A DNA stretch of 64,000 nucleotides from JAHEFT01 sp963700705 (lineage in GTDB: Bacteria; Pseudomonadota; Gammaproteobacteria; Xanthomonadales; SZUA-36). Positions 56,250-64,000 of the stretch are shown here, piece by piece (the first letter of the stretch is position 1; every line of letters begins with the position of its first letter). The DNA is taken from contig CAVOYQ010000021.1 in assembly GCA_963700705.1 (NCBI GenBank), positions 62,001-126,000 on the forward strand. Reading direction: 5' to 3'. The position numbers and the translations under genes were made by a program. The notes below the pieces were generated by a model. It was given only the letters and a program-made list of their open reading frames with translations. It was not told where the DNA came from and searched no databases.

Positions 56250-58646
56250 CTACTCTCCGTAGGGAATCCAGATATTCTTGACTTCAGTAGCTTTGCGCAG
56301 AAAGAAATCGCCCTGCCCCTGCTCGTCATCTTCCCAGTCATGATGCAGGCCATAATTGACCCAGGTGCGCTTCATGGTGGCGGCCGCCTCTGTCTCGACC
56401 ATGCGGCTTCCGACACGGCTGCCCCAATACCACATGCCTTCGATGTCATAATGTTTGGCCAGAACGTCGGACAGCACATCCTGATCGCCGGTAACGATAT
56501 TCACGACGCCGGCCGGCAGGTCGGAGGTATCCAATACCTGGTAGAAATCGGTGGCCAGCAGCGCGTAGTGCTGTGACGGAACCACAACCACCCGGTTACC
56601 CATGCATATGGCCGGCATTACGGTGGAGACAAATCCCAGCAGACCCGCTTCTTCAGGCGCGACAATACCGATGACGCCCAGCGGTTCCTTCATCGCCAGG
56701 GTCACGTTCCGGAACGGCGTGGCGTGTACCTGCCCGTCATACTTGTCACACATCGCCGCGTAGTGATAAATCCGGCGGATGCAAAGCTCCAGTTCCTGCC
56801 CGGCCAGCACGTCACCCTTACCGCTCAGGCGGGCAATCCGGCCACGGAATTCGGCGGCGCGGGCACTGAGGTTTTCGGCAATGTAGTACAGCACCTGTGC
56901 CCGGTTGTGGGCTGATGCCGCGGACCAGGCAACCGCCGCCCGGGCAGCCTCCACGGCATTCCGGATATCCTTCCGGTTTCCCGCGGGAATTTCGGCGATG
57001 ACCTTACCGGTCGCATCGAAGGCCGCATTGCTGTAACCGCCGTCGGGGCGAACCTGGCGGCCACCGATGTACAGTTTAGCCGTCCGGTCAATTTCCGGCA
57101 CATCGTGGCCCGGCAAAACCTCGACCGGTGTGAAACGGGGTAAAACCTGTACCGGTTCCTTGCTCAGCCGTGACTCCCAGAAGGGCTTGACGTATTCGAG
57201 CAAGCCTTCCCTGCCCCCTTCGCGTCCAAAACCCGACTCCCGGTAACCGCCAAAGCCCGAAGCAGCGTCGAAGACATTGCTGCAGTTCACCCACACGGTT
57301 CCCGCCTTGATTTTTGGCGCGATGTCCAGCGCCAGGTTGACGTTTTCGGTCCAGACGCTTGCCGCCAGGCCGTAGCGGCTGTTGTTGGCGAGTTCAACCG
57401 CCTCATTCGGGGTACGGAAAGTCATCGACACCAGTACCGGGCCGAATATTTCTTCCTGGGCCAGCGTGGCGGCGGGCTGTACATCGGTAATCAGGGTCGG
57501 CGGGTAGTAGCAACCTTTTGCCGGCAACTCACCAGCCGGCTGCCAAAGCTGGCCGCCCTCCTCAACACCCAGCTCGACCAGCCTGCGGACGTTTTGAAGC
57601 TGAACCGGGTCTACCAGGGCGCCGATATCGATACTTTTGTCCAGCGGGTCTCCGACCACCAGCCTGGACATACGTCTCCTGATCTTCGCGTAGAGCCGCT
57701 CGGCGACGGATTCCTGCACCAGCAAGCGCGAACCGGCGCAACAGACCTGTCCCTGGTTGAACCAGATGGCGTCAACCAGACCCTCGACCACGCTGTCCAG
57801 ATCGGAATCTTCAAATACGATGAACGCTGATTTTCCACCCAGTTCCAGTGTCAGTTTCTTGCCGGTACCCGCCGTGGTCCGGCGCAGAATCCTGCCGACT
57901 TCGGTGGATCCGGTGAACGCGAGTTTCCCGACCTCCTGGTGTTGGATCAGTGCTTCACCGGCTTTTTGGTCGCCCAGGACCAGGTTGAAAACGCCCCGGG
58001 GCAGACCGATTTCCCGGCACATTTCGGCAAACAGAACCGCCGTGGCCGAGGTATATTCGGCCGGCTTCAACACAACGGTATTACCCATGGCCAGGGCCGG
58101 CGCCACTTTCCATGCCAGCATCAGCAAGGGAAAATTCCACGGAATGATCTGCCCGATCACACCGATCGGCCGGTAACCCGGCAGCTGTTCGTGCATGACC
58201 TGGGCCCAGCCGGCATGGTGGTAAAAATGGCGCGCGGCCAGCGGGATGTCGATGTCCCGCGACTCCCTGACGGGCTTGCCGTTATCCAGGCTTTCCAGGA
58301 CCGTGAAAAGACGGCTGTTTTTCTGGAGTTGCCGCGCCATCGCGTAGAGAAACCTGGCCCTGCCGTGTCCGCCGATCGCCACCCAACCTTCCAGCGCATC
58401 CGCGGCTGCAGCAACTGCCCGGTTCACATCCGCGGCGTTTCCATCCGCCACCCTGGCCAGCAACTCGCCGTTGGCCGGATTGTGGGACGCGAAATACTCG
58501 CCGGATTCCGGCACTGCCCATTCACCACCGATGAAATGATTGAACGTACTGTCACGCTGCTGCAGCCAGGACCTGGCCGTATCCGTGCTTTCGGGGGCCG
58601 GGCCATATTCCAGTGTTTCAAAAAGGTCTCTGACTTCCATGATCAC
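56250..58646 (-). CDS. ALDH16-type double aldehyde dehydrogenase
   Basis: The 798-residue protein has two aldehyde dehydrogenase folds. The first (to about residue 490) is catalytic: VIGQIIPWNFPLLMLAWKVA, Glu in LTLELGGKSAFIVFEDSDLD and catalytic Cys in NQGQVCCAGSRLLVQES. The second lacks the Cys and Glu (IVAPEEAGLLGFVSTVMPAI, MCDKYDGQVHATPFRNVTLA) and corresponds to the pseudo-enzymatic C-terminal domain of ALDH16 (human ALDH16A1 is 802 residues). Bacterial ALDH16 keeps activity in domain one. It directly follows deoC by 11 bases. DeoC releases acetaldehyde from deoxyribose 5-phosphate, so this enzyme could oxidise that to acetate (inference). Confidence 0.9.
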   Translation of the reverse strand: MIMEVRDLFETLEYGPAPESTDTARSWLQQRDSTFNHFIGGEWAVPESGEYFASHNPANGELLARVADGNAADVNRAVAAAADALEGWVAIGGHGRARFLYAMARQLQKNSRLFTVLESLDNGKPVRESRDIDIPLAARHFYHHAGWAQVMHEQLPGYRPIGVIGQIIPWNFPLLMLAWKVAPALAMGNTVVLKPAEYTSATAVLFAEMCREIGLPRGVFNLVLGDQKAGEALIQHQEVGKLAFTGSTEVGRILRRTTAGTGKKLTLELGGKSAFIVFEDSDLDSVVEGLVDAIWFNQGQVCCAGSRLLVQESVAERLYAKIRRRMSRLVVGDPLDKSIDIGALVDPVQLQNVRRLVELGVEEGGQLWQPAGELPAKGCYYPPTLITDVQPAATLAQEEIFGPVLVSMTFRTPNEAVELANNSRYGLAASVWTENVNLALDIAPKIKAGTVWVNCSNVFDAASGFGGYRESGFGREGGREGLLEYVKPFWESRLSKEPVQVLPRFTPVEVLPGHDVPEIDRTAKLYIGGRQVRPDGGYSNAAFDATGKVIAEIPAGNRKDIRNAVEAARAAVAWSAASAHNRAQVLYYIAENLSARAAEFRGRIARLSGKGDVLAGQELELCIRRIYHYAAMCDKYDGQVHATPFRNVTLAMKEPLGVIGIVAPEEAGLLGFVSTVMPAICMGNRVVVVPSQHYALLATDFYQVLDTSDLPAGVVNIVTGDQDVLSDVLAKHYDIEGMWYWGSRVGSRMVETEAAATMKRTWVNYGLHHDWEDDEQGQGDFFLRKATEVKNIWIPYGE

Positions 58647-58657
58647 AATTCCCTGTT

Positions 58658-59683
58658 TCAGCTGGTGGGGTGGCGATATTGCGCGGAATAGCTACCGCTG
58701 ACGTGGTGTTCCAGTTGCCGCTCAATGTCGCCCAGCAGGCTGCTTGCTCCAAAACGGAATAAAGATGGCGTAATCCATTGTATTCCAAGCTCTTCTTTCA
58801 TCAGAATCAGGTAATTCAAAGCGTCTTTCGCCTTGCTGATTCCACCGGCCGGCTTGTACCCGATGCGGTATCCCGTCAGGTCATGGTAATCACGTATGGC
58901 CCGGACCATGACCAGGCTGTAAGGCAGGGTTGCGTTGACTGACTCCTTTCCCGTGCTGGTTTTGATGAAATCGGCGCCCGCCATCATGCACACCCAGCTG
59001 GCCTTGGCAACATTGCTCAATGTGGCCAGTTCGCCGGTGGCCAGGATGGTCTTGAGATGGGCCTCGCCGCAGGCATTTCTGAACGCCTGCACTTCATCAT
59101 ATAGCCCCTGCCAGTCAGCCGTGAGGACCTTGGCCCTGCTGATCACGATGTCGATTTCCGATGCGCCCGCTGCAACTGACTCCGTGATCTGCGCCAGCTT
59201 CAGGGACATTGGTATCTGGCCGGCGGGAAATCCCGTGGAAACCGCAGCCACAGGTATTCCGCTTCCTTCCAGTTCCTCCAGGGCTGTCGCGATCATGTTG
59301 TGGTAAACGCAGACCGCCGCCGTCGTGATGTTCAGATCGTTGACGCCCAGCGCCTCGAGAATGTCGCGGCGAACCGGCCGGATGGCTTTCTGGCACAGCC
59401 GCCGGACCCGGCCGGGCGTATCGTCCCCGGCCAGCGTGGTCAGGTCAATACAACTCAATGCCTTCAGTAACCAGGCTGCCTGGTAGTCTTTCTTGACGGT
59501 ACGGCGGGTTCCGATGGTTGCCGCACGGCGCTCCACGGCGCTGCGATTGACGCGAATCCCGGCGAACAGGTCAGCATCGAAACCGACTCCCGGGTTGCGC
59601 CCGGAGTGATTGCGGCCGCGCGCAATTGCGCGGACGTTCGTTTGTGAGGGCTTGGCCATGAACGCCAGTATAATCTGTGTCAT
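58658..59683 (-). CDS. deoC: Deoxyribose-phosphate aldolase, eukaryote-like long form
   Basis: The 341-residue product cleaves 2-deoxyribose 5-phosphate to glyceraldehyde 3-phosphate and acetaldehyde. TRRTVKKDYQAAWLLKALSC and DLTTLAGDDTPGRVRRLCQK match the long DERA group. The Schiff-base Lys is in GADFIKTSTGK and the second active-site Lys in IGYKPAGGISKAKDAL. The start is uncertain between ATG 59683 and ATG 59659 (MAKPSQTN); neither has a strong ribosome site. It is in one operon with the ALDH16-type gene. Confidence 0.92.
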   Translation of the reverse strand: MTQIILAFMAKPSQTNVRAIARGRNHSGRNPGVGFDADLFAGIRVNRSAVERRAATIGTRRTVKKDYQAAWLLKALSCIDLTTLAGDDTPGRVRRLCQKAIRPVRRDILEALGVNDLNITTAAVCVYHNMIATALEELEGSGIPVAAVSTGFPAGQIPMSLKLAQITESVAAGASEIDIVISRAKVLTADWQGLYDEVQAFRNACGEAHLKTILATGELATLSNVAKASWVCMMAGADFIKTSTGKESVNATLPYSLVMVRAIRDYHDLTGYRIGYKPAGGISKAKDALNYLILMKEELGIQWITPSLFRFGASSLLGDIERQLEHHVSGSYSAQYRHPTS

Positions 59684-59777
59684 AATTTGCGGCCATTTTT
59701 CTGCTCAGAACCGGCATTCCCCGATGGCCTCATTTTGCCTTGACCGATGCCGATACCGTTAACCGGAGATCACAGCC

Positions 59778-62700
59778 ATGCGTACGTTTTTACAAACCCT
59801 CTTCCTGGGACTCTGCTTTTTCCTCGCGGGCCAGCCCGCCTTCGCAGAGACTGAAAAAGACTCCAGGCCGGGCCTCAATGAAGACACGTTCAAAGGCCTG
59901 GAGTGGCGCGGAATCGGGCCTGCGCTGATGTCCGGGCGCATCGCAGATATCGCAATCGACCCGGCGGACCGGAGCACCTGGTACATCGCGGTCGGCAGCG
60001 GCGGCGTATGGAAAACCACCAATCGCGGCATCACCTGGGCCCCTGTTTTTGACGACCAGGGGGCGTACTCGATCGGCACCGTCGAGGTCGATCCCAGCAA
60101 TCACAACACGGTATGGGTTGGCACCGGTGAAAACGTCAGCGGCAGGCATGTCGGGTACGGTGACGGCGTTTACAGGAGCCCGGACGGCGGATTGACCTGG
60201 AAGAACATGGGCCTGAAAGCTTCCGAGCACATCGGGATGATCGCCATCGACCCCGGGGACTCAAATATCGTTTACGTGGCGGCCCAGGGGCCTCTCTGGT
60301 CGGCCGGTGGCGACCGCGGCCTGTACAAGACCGTTGACGGCGGCGAAACCTGGCAACTGATCCTTTCCGGCGGCACGTACACCGGGGTTAACGAAGTTCA
60401 CCTTGACCCGCGCGACCCGGACATCCTGATCGCGGTCAAACACCAGCGCCTGAGAAACGTGGCCGCGTTGATGAACGGCGGTCCCGAGTCGGGAATTTTC
60501 AAATCCACCGATGGCGGTGAGACCTGGCGTGAACTGACCAAGGGCCTGCCCGAAGAAGACATGGGTAAAATCGGCATCAGCATTTCCCCGGTGGATCCGG
60601 ACGTGGTTTATGCCACGATTGAACTGGGCGGACGCACCGGTGGCTTCTGGCGATCGGAAGATGGCGGCGAAAGCTGGGAAAAACGCAGCGACTACCTGTC
60701 CGGCGGCACCGGGCCGCACTATTACCAGGAAATATTCGCCAGCCCGCACCGGCTGGATCGCATCTACCAGATGGACGCGGACCTGCACATCAGCGAAGAC
60801 GGCGGCAAGACGTTCCTGCCCCAGCCTTACGGTTATAAACACGGCGACCACCACGCGATGGCATTCGACCCGGATGATCCGGACTACCTGATGTTCGGAA
60901 CCGACGGCGGGCTTTATGAATCGTACGATCTCGGTGAAACCTGGCGTTTCTTCGCCAACCTGCCTGTGACACAGTTTTACAAGGTGGCCGTGGATTACGA
61001 TGAGCCGTTTTACCATGTTTACGGTGGAACCCAGGACAACAGTACACAGGGTGGCCCCTCACGAACCGATAACGTCCACGGCATACGCAACAGCGACTGG
61101 TTTATCACGCTTTTTGCCGACGGCCACCAGCCGGCGGTAGACCCAACTGATCCGGATATCGTTTATTCAGAATGGCAGGAAGGTAACCTGGTCCGTTACG
61201 ACAGGAAATCCGGCGAGCAGATCCATATCCAGCCTCAACCCGCCGCGGGTGAGGAGTCGGAACGGTTCAACTGGGACTCCCCGATCCTGATCAGCCCGCA
61301 TGACCCGGCGCGGTTGTATTACGCCAGCCAGCGGGTCTGGCGCTCCGACGATCGTGGCGACAGCTGGACAGCCATCAGCGGTGACCTGTCCCATGGCCGG
61401 GACCGCCTGGCCCGGCCAATGATGGACCGCGTCTGGAGTTTTGATTCGTCCTGGGACCTGATGGCCATGTCAGCCTATGGCACGATCACATCCCTGTCCG
61501 AGTCTCCGCTTGTCGAAGGCCTGATCTACGCGGGCACTGATGACGGCCGCATCCAGGTCACGGAAAACGGCGGTGAAAGCTGGCGGGTGATTGAACGCCT
61601 GCCGGACGTACCCGATGACTTTTTCGTCAACGACATCAAGGCCGATCTGCACGACGCCGACACGGTTTATGTTGTCGTTGACGATCACAAGTCGGGTGAT
61701 TTTTCGCCTTATGTTCTGAAAAGCACGAACCGCGGCGGCACCTGGACCAGCATTTCAGCGGGGCTGCCCGAACGGCACGTCGTCTGGCGTATCGTGCAGG
61801 ATCACGTCAATCCACAGCTGTTGTTCGCCGGCACCGAATTCGGCGTTTTCTTCTCGGTCAACGGCGGCACGGGCTGGGTCAAACTCTCCGGCGGCGCGCC
61901 AACCATCCCGTTTCGCGACCTGGCTATCCAGAAACGTGAAAACGACCTGGTGGGCGCTACGTTCGGCCGCGGCTTCTGGATCCTCGACGACTATTCTCCG
62001 TTACGCACCATCACCGAGGATCAGTTGCAAAAAGGCACGGTACTTTTTCCGGTCAGGGACGCCGAATGGTACATCCCCAAAGTTCCGCTGGGCGATTTCG
62101 AGACGGGCGGGAAATCCGGCCAGGGCGACAGCTATTTCGTGGCGCCCAATCCGCCGTTTGGCGCAGTTTTCACGTACTACCTGGCTGAAGAAGTGAAAAT
62201 GGCGAAGGAACAACGCCGCGAACGGGAGAAAAAGCTCGAAGAGCAGAAGGAAGACACGGCCTACCCCGGTTGGGACAAGCTGCGGGAGGAAGAAATCGAG
62301 GAACCGCCCGCGATGATCCTGACGGTTACCAACGCCGAGGGGGAAGTGGTCAGGCGAGTCGAAGGACCGGTAAGCGCGGGTTTCCACCGGGTGGCCTGGG
62401 ACCTGCGCTACCCGCTCTCCTCACCCTGGACACCAGAACCGGAAGGTGAAAACTACATGGAGGTCAAGGGCCCGCTGGCGCCGCCGGGAAGCTACCAGGT
62501 CAGCCTGGCCCGGCGGATCAACGGCCAGTTGACCGACCTCGGCATGAGCGAATCCTTCGAGGTCAAATCCATCGCCGACCGTGGCCTGCCGGGCGCCCCC
62601 CTTGACGAGGTGGCTGCTTTTGCCATTCGCCTGGACAACCTGAACCGGGAGGTTACCGGCGCCGGCGCCGCAGTGGCGGAATTGCTGGTTGAAACGCAGG

Positions 62701-63074
62701 CCATCAAGGATACCCTGCTACGCTCAGGTGCGCCGATGGCGTTGCGCGAACAGGCCCGGTCGATTGAACTGGAATTGCTGGAAATGCAGCAAGCCCTGAA
62801 AGGTAACGAGAAGCGGGCGTTGTATGGCGATCCGGGACCGGTCTCCGTCAGCAGCCGGCTGAATGCCGCCATCATGGGCACGTTCCGGTCAAGCTACGGC
62901 CCGACCGCCACGCACCTTGAGGCGGTTGAAATCGCGGAAGCGCAATTCGCCGGTATCGAATCGGACCTGCAGCGCATCGTCGATGTGGAAATGCCGGCCC
63001 TGCGCAAGCAATTGGATGAATCCGGGGTTCCTTGGACACCCGGAAGAGGCGTACCCGGACCGGGAGTGGACTGA
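59778..63074 (+). CDS. Exported sortilin/BNR Asp-box propeller protein
   Basis: The 1098-residue protein has a signal peptide (TLFLGLCFFLAGQPAFAE) and a double propeller with about ten Asp-box motifs: TTNRGITW, SPDGGLTW, TVDGGETW, STDGGETW, SEDGGESW, SYDLGETW, SDDRGDSW, TENGGESW, STNRGGTW and a degenerate SVNGGTGW. After about residue 790 comes a charged coiled stretch (EQRREREKKLEEQKED), a beta-sandwich-like region (RVEGPVSAGFHRVAWDLRYP) and a helical C-terminus. It is often annotated glycosyl hydrolase, but no catalytic residues of sialidases are evident. A periplasmic or surface binding role is likely. The TonB receptor gene begins at the next base after its stop. Confidence 0.85.
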   Translation: MRTFLQTLFLGLCFFLAGQPAFAETEKDSRPGLNEDTFKGLEWRGIGPALMSGRIADIAIDPADRSTWYIAVGSGGVWKTTNRGITWAPVFDDQGAYSIGTVEVDPSNHNTVWVGTGENVSGRHVGYGDGVYRSPDGGLTWKNMGLKASEHIGMIAIDPGDSNIVYVAAQGPLWSAGGDRGLYKTVDGGETWQLILSGGTYTGVNEVHLDPRDPDILIAVKHQRLRNVAALMNGGPESGIFKSTDGGETWRELTKGLPEEDMGKIGISISPVDPDVVYATIELGGRTGGFWRSEDGGESWEKRSDYLSGGTGPHYYQEIFASPHRLDRIYQMDADLHISEDGGKTFLPQPYGYKHGDHHAMAFDPDDPDYLMFGTDGGLYESYDLGETWRFFANLPVTQFYKVAVDYDEPFYHVYGGTQDNSTQGGPSRTDNVHGIRNSDWFITLFADGHQPAVDPTDPDIVYSEWQEGNLVRYDRKSGEQIHIQPQPAAGEESERFNWDSPILISPHDPARLYYASQRVWRSDDRGDSWTAISGDLSHGRDRLARPMMDRVWSFDSSWDLMAMSAYGTITSLSESPLVEGLIYAGTDDGRIQVTENGGESWRVIERLPDVPDDFFVNDIKADLHDADTVYVVVDDHKSGDFSPYVLKSTNRGGTWTSISAGLPERHVVWRIVQDHVNPQLLFAGTEFGVFFSVNGGTGWVKLSGGAPTIPFRDLAIQKRENDLVGATFGRGFWILDDYSPLRTITEDQLQKGTVLFPVRDAEWYIPKVPLGDFETGGKSGQGDSYFVAPNPPFGAVFTYYLAEEVKMAKEQRREREKKLEEQKEDTAYPGWDKLREEEIEEPPAMILTVTNAEGEVVRRVEGPVSAGFHRVAWDLRYPLSSPWTPEPEGENYMEVKGPLAPPGSYQVSLARRINGQLTDLGMSESFEVKSIADRGLPGAPLDEVAAFAIRLDNLNREVTGAGAAVAELLVETQAIKDTLLRSGAPMALREQARSIELELLEMQQALKGNEKRALYGDPGPVSVSSRLNAAIMGTFRSSYGPTATHLEAVEIAEAQFAGIESDLQRIVDVEMPALRKQLDESGVPWTPGRGVPGPGVD

Positions 63075-64000
63075 TTGAACAGGTCTAAACGGGAGTGGCT
63101 TTTCACTCCCCTGATTGTTATCGCGCTGTCGGTTGCCACGCAGCCAGTTGGCGCCGCTGATGATGGCCTGGATCAAGCGGACAACCCGCTTGAAACGGTT
63201 ATTGTTACGGCCATGCGTTCCGAGGAGAACGTGTTGGACGTGACGGAGGCCATCACCGTGGTTGGCGCCGGAGCGGTGGACCGAAAAGGTCCGGATGTGC
63301 TGGCTGAAATGCTGCGCGGCCTGCCCGGCACGTATTTCCAACAAACCACTCCGGGCCAGGGCATCCCCATCATCCGCGGCCTGAAAGGATCGGAAGTCCT
63401 GCACCTGGTGGACGGGATGCGGCTCAACAACGCCTTTTTCCGAAACGCCCCGAACCAGTACCTTGCGCTGGTGGACGCTTATGCAACCGAACAGACCGAA
63501 GTCATCCGGGGGTCGGCGCCCTCGCTCTACGGCGCCGACGCCATGGGCGGCGTCGTGTTGGTTTTGACTCCGGAACCGGAACTCGAAGGTGGAAACTGGC
63601 AGACCGAAGGCCATTTTTACGGCACCTGGAACAGTGTCGATAACGGCCTGATCGGACGCCTGGGCCTGGCCACCGGGCGCCAGGGTAACGTGCTTTCCGG
63701 TGGCGTCACTTACCAGGACTATGGAGACCGCGAAACCGGCGGCGGCGAAACGCTTCCCAGCGCATACAAAGCGCAGGCCGCCGACCTCAAATGGCGCTAT
63801 AGCCTGGGCGACCGCTCGGAATTGATGTTATCAGCCCAATACCTCGAGCAACCCTCGACGCCGCGCGTGGATGAACTGGTGCCGGGGTACGGGCAGGACC
63901 ACCCGGGCTCGCTGCAATTTGAGTTCAAACCCAACCGCCGCGATTTTCTGCATGCGCGTTACCGGCTGGACAGTGACTCGAACTGGTTCGGCCGTATGGA
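63075..64000 (+). CDS. TonB-dependent receptor (3' partial)
   Basis: The TTG at 63075 immediately follows the previous stop, with GGGAG about eight bases upstream inside the preceding gene. The frame stays open to the window end (about 308 residues). The product has a signal peptide (LIVIALSVATQPVGAA), a TonB-box-like ETVIVTAMRS, and a plug domain (DVLAEMLRGLPGTYFQQTTP, IPIIRGLKGSEVLHLVDGMR, GSAPSLYGADAMGGVVLVLT). The first barrel strands then begin. It is an outer membrane receptor for an unknown ligand. Linkage to the Asp-box protein suggests the two act on the same substrate. Confidence 0.9.
   Translation, partial: MNRSKREWLFTPLIVIALSVATQPVGAADDGLDQADNPLETVIVTAMRSEENVLDVTEAITVVGAGAVDRKGPDVLAEMLRGLPGTYFQQTTPGQGIPIIRGLKGSEVLHLVDGMRLNNAFFRNAPNQYLALVDAYATEQTEVIRGSAPSLYGADAMGGVVLVLTPEPELEGGNWQTEGHFYGTWNSVDNGLIGRLGLATGRQGNVLSGGVTYQDYGDRETGGGETLPSAYKAQAADLKWRYSLGDRSELMLSAQYLEQPSTPRVDELVPGYGQDHPGSLQFEFKPNRRDFLHARYRLDSDSNWFGRM

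Noticed and set aside
1..64000. Prophage, transposon or integron explaining the caspase island
   Set aside because: No integrase, transposase, terminal repeats or tRNA attachment site was found near 1-5.6 kb.

Overview
The window looks like chromosomal DNA of a free-living Gammaproteobacterium. Supporting signs are the TrkAH potassium system, a lipid A-type acyltransferase, a Cus-type copper efflux system, a CrbSR-like acetate regulon, TRAP transport, a PQQ dehydrogenase and a TonB-dependent receptor. The family-level placement is open (possibly a marine, Woeseiaceae-like lineage; this is inference). Coding density is high, no gene-free stretch exceeds 300 bases, and I saw no rRNA, tRNA, CRISPR array, insertion sequence or phage gene.

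Layout. 1-5.5 kb is a conflict-type island: the 3' part of an nSTAND1-like NTPase with a transmembrane segment and beta-propeller, a truncated caspase-domain fragment, and a leftward operon encoding a peptide of ten RPGPPDK heptads, a caspase-like protease with a DUF4384-like tail, and a four-helix membrane protein whose start overlaps the protease stop. A 19-bp perfect dyad sits at the divergent promoter shared with a TPR signalling protein. 5.6-12 kb holds that TPR protein, a TPR/aspartyl-hydroxylase gene, two L,D-transpeptidases around an alanine-rich lipoprotein, and an acyltransferase. 12-17.6 kb is potassium uptake (TrkA, TrkH) divergent from a shortened KdpD/KdpE-like pair. 17.7-20 kb has malic enzyme and a YbaK-type deacylase. 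20-25.2 kb is an uncharacterised redox locus: GltD-like Fe-S flavoprotein, cyclic-nucleotide-binding protein and geranylgeranyl-reductase-like flavoprotein, divergent from an SRPBCC protein and a radical SAM enzyme. 25.2-36 kb is a short-chain acid island: PrpE, DnaQ-like exonuclease, CBS/DUF294 protein, Na+/solute symporter with its DUF4212 partner, and the CrbS/CrbR-like two-component pair. 36-46 kb has a DcaP-like porin, an FAD-linked oxidase, a deleted ThDP-enzyme remnant, an M28 peptidase, an acyl-CoA ligase and a PQQ dehydrogenase. 45.8-52.4 kb is CusCBA with two CusF-like domains fused to CusB plus a small Cys/His-rich protein. 52.5-56.2 kb is a TatT-DctPQM TRAP operon. 56.2-59.7 kb has an ALDH16-type dehydrogenase and deoxyribose-phosphate aldolase. 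59.8-64 kb has a sortilin-like Asp-box protein followed directly by a TonB-dependent receptor that runs off the window.

A property of the whole window matters for reading it. At least sixteen genes are split by single-base shifts, nearly all resolving as one extra base, often in a short homopolymer, while other long genes are perfectly open. This pattern suggests assembly or sequencing error more than mass pseudogenisation. Split genes are therefore annotated here as single loci with the shift positions given.
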